DNA of 7,571 bases. Source: JAMXLO01 sp041487355 (GTDB lineage Bacteria > Pseudomonadota > Alphaproteobacteria > Acetobacterales > Acetobacteraceae). Below, one piece after another: positions 1 to 4,102 of this stretch (within the stretch, counting starts at the first letter, position 1; every line of letters begins with the position of its first letter). The notes under the pieces were generated by a model. The model was not told the origin of the DNA. It ran no database searches and saw only the letters and a list, made by a program, of their open reading frames with translations. Made by a program: the position numbers and the translations under genes. Location: assembly GCA_041487355.1 (NCBI GenBank), contig JBGPND010000235.1, positions 1-7,571 of the forward strand, in the 5' to 3' direction.

Positions 1-1
1 A

Positions 2-73
2 GCGCCCCCTCTCCCGCGAAGCGGGGGAGGGTTGGGGTGGGGGTGTTACGGGGGAGGGTTGGGGAGGGGGCGC
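2..73. repeat. G-rich palindromic intergenic repeat with tandem G-tracts
   Basis: GCGCCCCCTC at 2-11 is the exact reverse complement of GAGGGGGCGC at 64-73, so the block is bounded by a 10-bp inverted repeat. Inside it, CCCGC (13-17), loop GAA, and GCGGG (21-25) form a short hairpin. The unit CGGGGGAGGGTTGGGG occurs at 22-37 and again at 49-64, each followed by one T or A and five Gs. Hairpins of the type CCCTCTCCCGC...GGGGGAGGG are common scattered intergenic repeats in proteobacteria (recalled, not searched). The block lies downstream of the minus-strand isomerase gene and could help end its transcription, but no U-tract is visible. Positions 74-139 hold nothing I can recognise. Confidence 0.6.
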
Positions 74-139
74 AGCTTCCACCGCTCGACGAACGCCCGC
101 ATCAGCCGCCGCGATCCTCGACTGCGACCAGCACGAGGG

Positions 140-754
140 TCATGCGCGCTTGCGTCGCAGCACCGCGTCGCGGACCAGCGGCATGCGGTCATTGCCGAAA
201 AACATGTCGTCGCCGCCGACGAACATGGTGGGCGAGCCGAAGCCGCCGCGATCGATCAGCTCCTGCGTGGTGGCGCGCAGCTTGTCCTTGATCTCCTGCC
301 GCTCGATGCCGGCGAGGAACTTTTCGACGTCGACGCCGACCTTCTGGCAGATCTCCCGCAACACCGGCACCTGCGAGATGTCCTTGTCGTCGCCCCAATA
401 GGCCTCGAACGTCGCCTGCGCGAAGGGCACCAGCTTGCCCTCGGGCTGCAGCAGGATGCAGCCGCGCATCGCCTTCACGCTGTTCACCGGGAACACCGTC
501 GGGCGGTAGTGCATCCTGATGCCGAGGAAGCGCGCCCAGTCGGTCTGGTCCTTCTTGTTGTAGGCCACCTTCGCCGGCACCGGCGTTTCGCGCGCGTTGT
601 GCACGCTGGGATTGACCGCGTTGAACACGCCGCCGACCAGGATCGGCCGCCAGGCGACCTCGATCCCCAGTTCCTTCTCCATGAGCAGGAGATTGTGGAA
701 GGCGAAATAGGTCCACGGGCTCGAGCAGTCGAAGAAGCATTCGATATCAGCCAT
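140..754 (-). CDS. 2-hydroxychromene-2-carboxylate isomerase family protein (DsbA/GST-kappa fold)
   Basis: The 204-residue protein has the length and motifs of the HCCA isomerase/GST-kappa family. These are thioredoxin-fold enzymes that use glutathione in the isomerisation of ring-cleavage products. Near the N-terminus FFDCSSPWTYFAFH carries the family Ser-Pro motif, with Ser12 aligning to the glutathione-activating serine. WRPILVGGVFNAVN (about 36-49) and NSVKAMRG (about 88-95) match the helical-insertion motifs. GGFGSPTMFVGGDDMFFGNDRM near the C-terminus (shown here as the family's G-x-P-T and FxGxDR elements) closes the fold. The ATG at 754 is preceded by GGGGA with a 9-base gap. The gene starts 44 bases after the GST gene on the same strand, so co-transcription is likely. 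The family is broad, and naphthalene-type catabolism is not implied because no ring-cleavage genes are nearby. The true substrate is unknown, so I give no symbol. Confidence 0.88.
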   Translation of the reverse strand: MADIECFFDCSSPWTYFAFHNLLLMEKELGIEVAWRPILVGGVFNAVNPSVHNARETPVPAKVAYNKKDQTDWARFLGIRMHYRPTVFPVNSVKAMRGCILLQPEGKLVPFAQATFEAYWGDDKDISQVPVLREICQKVGVDVEKFLAGIERQEIKDKLRATTQELIDRGGFGSPTMFVGGDDMFFGNDRMPLVRDAVLRRKRA

Positions 755-798
755 GGCATTTTTCCCCGTTGCTGCCCGAGCCCGTCGCCTGAAGCCGC

Positions 799-1521
799 CT
801 ACGCCGGCACCGGCCGGGCGCGCTGGTTGTAGAGAATCTTCGCCCGCCGGTCGCGCTCCTCCTGCGGCAGCTTGGACTGATCCTCCGACAGCTCGGCGCC
901 CACCGCCATGCCGCGCTGCACCGCCGGCCGGCTGCCGATCTCCTCGAACCAGCGCTTGAAGTGTTTGAACTCCTCGATGTCCTGGCCCTGCGCCTTCCAG
1001 TTCACTGTCCACGGATAGCTGATCATGTCGGCGATGGTGTACTCGTCGCCGGCCAGGTAGCGGCTCGCATACAGCCGGTTGTTGAGCACCCCGTAGAGGC
1101 GGTTCACCTCGTCGGTGAACCGGCGCACGGCATAGGACTGGTCGCCCTTGGTGTCGCCGAGCCGGCGGAAATGCCCGCACTCGCCGCTCTTCGGGCCCTG
1201 GTTCGCCATCTGCCAGATCAGCCACTGGGTGACCTGATACTTCGGCCGCGTCGCCTGCGGGAAGAATTTCCCCTCCTTCTCGGCGACATACATCATGATC
1301 GCGCCGGACTCGAAGACGGCGATCGGCTCGCCACCGCCGGCCGGGTCGCGATCGACCAGTACCGGCATGCGATGATTTGGGTTCATCTTGAGAAATTCGG
1401 CGCTGAACTGGTCGCCGCGGCCGATATTACACGGCACGATCTTGTATTGCGCGCCCAGTTCCTCCAGCAGGATCGTCACCTTCTTCCCGTTGGGTGTCGG
1501 CCAGTAGTGAACATCGTACAT
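799..1521 (-). CDS. nu-class glutathione S-transferase (YfcG/YghU-like)
   Basis: This 240-residue cytosolic protein closely resembles E. coli YfcG, a nu-class GST with disulfide-bond reductase activity towards glutathione-linked disulfides. The thioredoxin-like N-terminal domain (1-85) has YWPTPNGKK, where Thr9 and Asn11 match the nu-class residues that contact glutathione. It continues with MNPNHRMPVLVD (47-57) carrying the cis-proline, and GGEPIAVFESGAI (63-75), where Glu71-Ser72 bind the glutathione gamma-glutamyl group. The helical C-terminal domain (about 90-205) includes LAGDEYTIADM (156-166), the usual GST N-capping box, and ends in a charged tail. The ATG at 1521 is preceded by AAAGG at 7 bases. 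An in-frame extension to 1686 adds 55 residues with no GST character, so I rejected it. The gene is first in a likely operon with the isomerase-family gene. Both use glutathione, suggesting shared redox or detoxification work, which is inference. Confidence 0.93.
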   Translation of the reverse strand: MYDVHYWPTPNGKKVTILLEELGAQYKIVPCNIGRGDQFSAEFLKMNPNHRMPVLVDRDPAGGGEPIAVFESGAIMMYVAEKEGKFFPQATRPKYQVTQWLIWQMANQGPKSGECGHFRRLGDTKGDQSYAVRRFTDEVNRLYGVLNNRLYASRYLAGDEYTIADMISYPWTVNWKAQGQDIEEFKHFKRWFEEIGSRPAVQRGMAVGAELSEDQSKLPQEERDRRAKILYNQRARPVPA

Positions 1522-1664
1522 CGTACTGCCTTTCTGTCCTTGCTTGGGTCCCCGTCGAACCGATGAGCCCGGCCACCATGCCACAGGCGGCGTTGGAAAG
1601 TCCCCCGCCTCGGCGAGCGGAACCGCAAGAAATGCTTGTCCTCCGGCAAGAACCGTGATTCCGT

Positions 1665-1670
1665 TATAAT
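1665..1670 (+). promoter_or_regulatory. TATAAT -10 box of the HU-family gene
   Basis: A perfect TATAAT sits in very GC-rich DNA, 34 bases before the ATG at 1705. Transcription would start near 1677, giving a leader of about 28 bases. No good -35 hexamer lies at 16-18 bases; the best look-alike, TTGTCC at 1636-1641, is 23 bases away. The last bases of the box also form an ATG at 1669, in frame with the gene. A start there would fall upstream of the expected transcript, so the box argues for the 1705 start. Confidence 0.5.
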
Positions 1671-1704
1671 GCAACTCAACCTGCAAACAGCGAGTCGATC
1701 AGCC

Positions 1705-2127
1705 ATGGCACTAAAGAAGGCCCCTGCGGCAGCCAAGTCCGCAGCCAAGTCCGCAGCCAAGTCCCCTGCAAAGTCCCCTGCAAAGTCCCCTGCAAAGTCC
1801 CCTGCAAAGTCCCCCAAGGCAGCAGCGCCGGCCAAGGCGGCCGCGCCGCCGCCCACCGTCACCCTGAAACACCTGGCGGCGCAGCTCTCCGAGAGCCACG
1901 AGCTGCCGAAGAAACAGGCCGACGCCGTGCTGGCCGGCATGGTCGGCCTCGTGGTCAAGCACCTGAAGAAGGGCGACCGCATCCGGATCGCCGGCCTGGG
2001 CGTGCTCCAGGTGAGGAAGCGGGCCGCGCGCATGGGCCGCAATCCCGCCACCGGCGAGCCGATCAAGATCAAGGCAAGCAAGAAGGTCGCCTTCCGCGCG
2101 GCGAAGGAGCTGAAGGAAGCGGTCTGA
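1705..2127 (+). CDS. HU-family nucleoid DNA-binding protein with Lys/Ala/Ser/Pro N-terminal tail
   Basis: The 140-residue protein has two parts. Residues 51-140 form a complete HU/IHF core: the helical dimerisation part (TVTLKHLAAQLSESHELPKK), then GDRIRIAGLGVLQVRKRAAR, and the DNA-intercalating arm GRNPATGEPIKIKASKKVAF with the family RNPxTGE motif (112-118). Residues 1-50 are a disordered, strongly basic tail with seven tetrapeptides: AAKS three times, then PAKS four times, followed by PKAAAPAKAAAPPP. Tails of this kind in bacterial HU and H1-like proteins add non-specific DNA binding and compaction. They are C-terminal in mycobacterial HupB but N-terminal in Deinococcus HU, as here. The ATG at 1705 lacks a strong Shine-Dalgarno sequence, but it fits the TATAAT at 1665-1670. 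The alternative ATG at 1669 would add 12 residues. The gene is divergent from the GST gene. It is probably an accessory HU paralogue rather than the main 90-residue HU, which is inference. Confidence 0.92.
   Translation: MALKKAPAAAKSAAKSAAKSPAKSPAKSPAKSPAKSPKAAAPAKAAAPPPTVTLKHLAAQLSESHELPKKQADAVLAGMVGLVVKHLKKGDRIRIAGLGVLQVRKRAARMGRNPATGEPIKIKASKKVAFRAAKELKEAV
1729..1812 (+). repeat. 12-bp in-frame tandem repeat in the HU-family gene, 7 units
   Basis: Three exact copies of GCAGCCAAGTCC (1729-1764, encoding AAKS) are followed by four exact copies of CCTGCAAAGTCC (1765-1812, encoding PAKS). Both unit types share the AAGTCC end. There is no divergence within each block, which suggests recent unit gain by slippage or unequal exchange. 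A change in copy number keeps the reading frame and only lengthens or shortens the basic tail. Confidence 0.95.
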
Positions 2128-2139
2128 TTAAGGGCGTCA

Positions 2140-2213
2140 TGGCCGGGCTTGGCCCGGCTACCCACGACTTCGATACGCTAAGAAAGTTGTGGGTGGCCTG
2201 CCTTCGCAGGCCA
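2140..2213. terminator. three-hairpin palindromic element between HU and tRNA-Val, putative bidirectional terminator
   Basis: Three stem-loops follow each other. First, GCCGGGC (2142-2148), loop TTG, GCCCGGC (2152-2158), extended by a T-A and a G-T pair. Second, ACCCACGACTT (2160-2170) pairs with AAGTTGTGGGT (2184-2194) with one wobble. Third, TGGCCTGC (2194-2201), loop CTTC, GCAGGCCA (2206-2213), a perfect 8-bp stem. The element begins 12 bases after the HU stop codon and ends 15 bases from the tRNA 3' end, and both genes read into it. No long T-run follows any stem, so the terminator role is inferred from position. The opening CGTCATGGCCGGGC resembles REP-like repeats of alphaproteobacteria. 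Confidence 0.55.
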
Positions 2214-2228
2214 TGGCGATAATCATGA

Positions 2229-2303
2229 TGGTGGGTGCGACAGGGATTGAACCTGTGACCCCCGCCGTGTGAAGACGGTGCTCTGCCGCTGAGCTACGCA
2301 CCC
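2229..2303 (-). tRNA. tRNA-Val (anticodon CAC)
   Basis: Read on the minus strand, a complete cloverleaf is visible. The acceptor stem GGGTGCG pairs with CGCACCC. The D-arm is GCTC-AGCGGCA-GAGC. The anticodon stem CCGTC/GGCGG encloses the loop TTCACAC, giving anticodon CAC (bases 2271-2269). A five-base variable region precedes the T-arm ACAGG-TTCAATC-CCTGT. A discriminator A and an encoded CCA end the gene at 2229. It decodes GUG valine codons, which are frequent in this GC-rich sequence. One base pair in the anticodon stem is T-G. Confidence 0.95.
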
Positions 2304-2313
2304 ATCGCAGGTT

Positions 2314-2343
2314 GAGATAGGCGGCGGCGCTTCGGGGTGTCAA
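2314..2343 (-). promoter_or_regulatory. sigma-70-type promoter of tRNA-Val
   Basis: On the minus strand a perfect TTGACA (2343-2338) is followed, after an 18-base spacer, by TATCTC (2319-2314). Transcription would begin about 7 bases downstream, only a few bases before the tRNA 5' end at 2303, as expected for a short tRNA leader. The -10 box matches the consensus at only three positions. Confidence 0.6.
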
Positions 2344-2395
2344 GCCGCGCTGCGCCGTACTTGCCATCGGCGTGGTGCATCGCAACATTGCACTC

Positions 2396-3184
2396 ATGCG
2401 CCGTGCCGCCGTGACCTTCCTGGGGCTGCTGTCCCTCGCAACGACCGCGGCGTCCGCGCAGGTCGCGCAGGTGCAGCTTGCCTACGACACCTACGCCGCC
2501 GGGATCGAAGTGATGCAGATGCACGCATTCTTCGGCCTCGGCCCGTGGAACTATCACATCGATCTCGACTACCACACCACGGGGTTGGTCGGTCTGTTCT
2601 ACCGCGGGCACCAGACCAACACGGTGCGCGGCGTCTGGCAGGACGAACAGGCGGAGCCGCTCGAGTTCTTCGGCGAAGGCGTCTGGCGCGGCCAGCAGCG
2701 CCGCACCCTGATCGACTACGATCACGGCCTGCCGCGGATCAAGGACCTCCGTCCGCCGCAGGAGACCGAGCGCGAGCCGGTGCCGCCGGAGCTGCAGCTC
2801 CATGCCCTGGACACGCTGAGCGCGCTCGTCCAGCTCATGCGCAAGGTCGAGCGGGCCGACACGTGCGAGACCGCGGTGCGCACCTATGATGGCCGCCGCG
2901 TGCTCGATGTCGTCGCCCACACGGGCGGCCCGGAGAAGCTCGAACCGACCGGCCGCTCGATCTTCAGCGGGCCGACGCTGCGCTGCGACTTCGAGGGCCG
3001 CGAACTGGCGGGATTCCTGTTCGGCGAGGACGATCCGGAGCACCGCAGGCCGCTGCACGGTTCCGCCTGGCTGGCACCGATGCTGCCTGGTGCGCCGCCT
3101 CTGCCCGTGCGCATCGCCTTCCAGACACGCTGGTTCGGCTGGGCGACGATGTACCTGACCGGTGCGACCGAACGCCTGGAATAG
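2396..3184 (+). CDS. exported DUF3108-like protein
   Basis: The 262-residue protein begins with a clear signal peptide: MRRAAVTFLGLLSLATTAASA, basic then hydrophobic, with probable cleavage after Ala21. The mature part looks like the DUF3108 family of periplasmic beta-rich proteins. It begins with LAYDTYAAGIEVM, followed by a YHIDLDYHTTGLVGLFYRG strand region and a run of predicted strands. Near 156-170 comes a TCETAVRTYDGRRVLDV segment, then SGPTLRCDFEGRELAGF, and a closing LPVRIAFQTRWFGWATMYL (about 237-254). The family function is unknown. Cys157 and Cys197 could form a disulfide. I chose the ATG at 2396 because the signal peptide starts there; GTG codons at 2372 and 2375 are in frame but have no ribosome site either. 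The gene is divergent from tRNA-Val and convergent with gph. It is not obviously tied to either. Confidence 0.8.
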   Translation: MRRAAVTFLGLLSLATTAASAQVAQVQLAYDTYAAGIEVMQMHAFFGLGPWNYHIDLDYHTTGLVGLFYRGHQTNTVRGVWQDEQAEPLEFFGEGVWRGQQRRTLIDYDHGLPRIKDLRPPQETEREPVPPELQLHALDTLSALVQLMRKVERADTCETAVRTYDGRRVLDVVAHTGGPEKLEPTGRSIFSGPTLRCDFEGRELAGFLFGEDDPEHRRPLHGSAWLAPMLPGAPPLPVRIAFQTRWFGWATMYLTGATERLE

Positions 3185-3187
3185 GCC

Positions 3188-3219
3188 TCAGCCCAGCAGT
3201 CGCCGCGCGATTGCCGCCA
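3188..3219. repeat. direct repeat copy 1: duplicated 3' end of gph
   Basis: Positions 3192-3219 are identical over 28 bases to 3355-3382, the terminal codons of gph. Allowing one mismatch, the match runs 3188-3219 against 3351-3382 (31 of 32). Read on the minus strand, this copy still encodes AAIARRLLG and a stop codon. It lies 3 bases beyond the stop of the convergent DUF3108-like gene and is detached from the rest of gph. Confidence 0.9.
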
Positions 3220-3227
3220 TGTGTTTC

Positions 3228-3309
3228 CCGTCATGCCCGGGCGTGTCCCAGGCATCTGAACCGGCACAGGTGCCGCGACGGATGGCCGGGACACGCCCGG
3301 GCATGACGG
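3228..3309. repeat. REP-like element with perfect 22-bp inverted repeat
   Basis: The arm at 3228-3249 (beginning CCGTCATGCCCGGGCGTG) is the exact reverse complement of 3288-3309. The 38-base centre contains a smaller hairpin, GGCA (3263-3266) with TGCC (3271-3274). Palindromes starting GTCATGCCCGGGC are familiar dispersed elements in alphaproteobacterial intergenic regions (recalled). Located between two convergent genes, the element may act as a transcription terminator for both. It sits between the two copies of the gph 3' end, so it may be part of an inserted unit. Confidence 0.8.
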
Positions 3310-3350
3310 CAGGAGTGGGACAGATGGTCTCCCCTGCTTGGGACATGGTA

Positions 3351-3382
3351 TCAACCCAGCAGTCGCCGCGCGATTGCCGCCA
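3351..3382. repeat. direct repeat copy 2: functional 3' end of gph
   Basis: This copy lies inside gph and supplies its last codons and TGA stop. Its partner is 163 bases away at 3188-3219. The intervening sequence (3220-3350) holds the 22-bp inverted-repeat element plus 41 bases without recognisable content. Confidence 0.9.
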
Positions 3383-4001
3383 GTTCGGGAAAATCCTGGG
3401 CGACCGCGACGGCGCCCTCGGCCATCCAGGGCGGCCCGTAGCCCCAGGCAGCGAAGATGCAGGGCAGGCCGGCACCGCGCGCGGCGGCAATGTCGTTGGC
3501 GTGGTCGCCCGCCATCACCGCGTGCGCCGGCTCGCCGCCGGCAGCCTTCAGCGTCGCCAGCAGATGCGCCGGATCGGGCTTGCGGACCGGGAAGCTGTCG
3601 CCGCCGCCGATCGCGGCGAAATATCCTGCCAGTCCCAGTGCGCTCAGCAGCGAGCGCGCGGCCGCCTCCGGCTTGTTGGTGCACACCGCAAGTCGCCAGC
3701 CCGCTTCGGTCAATGAACCCAGCGCCTGGGTCACGCCTGGATAGGGCGTGGTCTCCACCGCGGCATGCGCGCCGTAGTCGGCCGAGAACTCGGCCACCGC
3801 GCCCGCGTCCGGCGCCTGCCCGCGCGCGGCGAAGGCGCGCTCGACCAGCTTGGCCACGCCGTCTCCCACCATCAGCGCGGTCTCGGCCTGGGACAGCGCC
3901 GCCAGGCCGCGCGCCTGCATCAGCCGGTTCAGCGCCGCGGCGAGGTCCGGCACCGAGTGCACCAGCGTGCCGTCAAGGTCGAGCAGCAGGGTGCGGATCA
4001 C
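3351..4001 (-). CDS. gph: phosphoglycolate phosphatase-type HAD hydrolase
   Basis: The 216-residue cytosolic protein has all four HAD motifs. Motif I is LLLDLDGTLVHS, with nucleophile Asp8 and acid/base Asp10. Motif II is AVCTNK, with Thr108. Motif III is Lys141 in KPDPAHLL. Motif IV is AGDHANDIAAARGAG, with Asp166 and Asp170. A C1-type helical cap occupies about residues 16-85. Length and motifs fit Gph, which dephosphorylates 2-phosphoglycolate from DNA repair or photorespiration-type metabolism. Other sugar-phosphate substrates cannot be excluded. Motif IV has His167 where Ser is usual. The start is GTG at 4001, because GGAG lies 9 bases upstream and the HAD motif begins immediately after it. 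The last codons (3351-3382) are repeated downstream at 3188-3219. The gene is divergent from glmU, with 101 bases between starts. MurNAc or amino-sugar phosphatase activity would be an alternative suggested by context only. Confidence 0.9.
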   Translation of the reverse strand: MIRTLLLDLDGTLVHSVPDLAAALNRLMQARGLAALSQAETALMVGDGVAKLVERAFAARGQAPDAGAVAEFSADYGAHAAVETTPYPGVTQALGSLTEAGWRLAVCTNKPEAAARSLLSALGLAGYFAAIGGGDSFPVRKPDPAHLLATLKAAGGEPAHAVMAGDHANDIAAARGAGLPCIFAAWGYGPPWMAEGAVAVAQDFPELAAIARRLLG

Positions 4002-4043
4002 GATGTTGCACTCCGAAACGCGATTTGAAGCAGCAGGATAGCG

Positions 4044-4069
4044 GCAGGCTTTGACACGGCGTAGCCTGC
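4044..4069. promoter_or_regulatory. glmU-side promoter region: TTGACA -35 inside a 7-bp inverted repeat
   Basis: A perfect TTGACA (4051-4056) lies 47 bases before the glmU ATG. It is enclosed by GCAGGCT (4044-4050) and AGCCTGC (4063-4069), an exact inverted repeat. The -10 position (about 4074-4080, CCACAAC) matches the consensus poorly. A dyad over a -35 box could be an operator for the glmUS operon or for divergent gph, but this is only inference from position. On the other strand TATCCT (4040-4035) is a possible -10 for gph without a convincing -35. Confidence 0.4.
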
Positions 4070-4102
4070 GCCGCCACAACGGCGGAGAAACCAGAGACAG
4101 CG

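Noticed and set aside
1522..1686. N-terminal extension of the GST gene by 55 codons
   Set aside because: The extension has no GST similarity and would run across the HU promoter region. The ATG at 1521 has a ribosome site and starts the thioredoxin fold correctly.
1729..1812. Tandem repeat considered as a CRISPR array
   Set aside because: Units of 12 bp follow each other without spacers and encode regular tetrapeptides within a gene.
2229..2303. tRNA-Val as an integration (att) site
   Set aside because: No integrase gene, no repeated tRNA 3' segment and no island-like content are seen next to it in this window.
2372..2395. Earlier GTG starts for the DUF3108-like gene
   Set aside because: They would add eight residues ahead of a well-formed signal peptide and have no ribosome site. 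They remain possible but less likely.
3162..3716. 184-codon plus-strand frame across the gph end and the repeat element
   Set aside because: It reads through the palindromic repeat and antisense to gph, and its product has no domain character.
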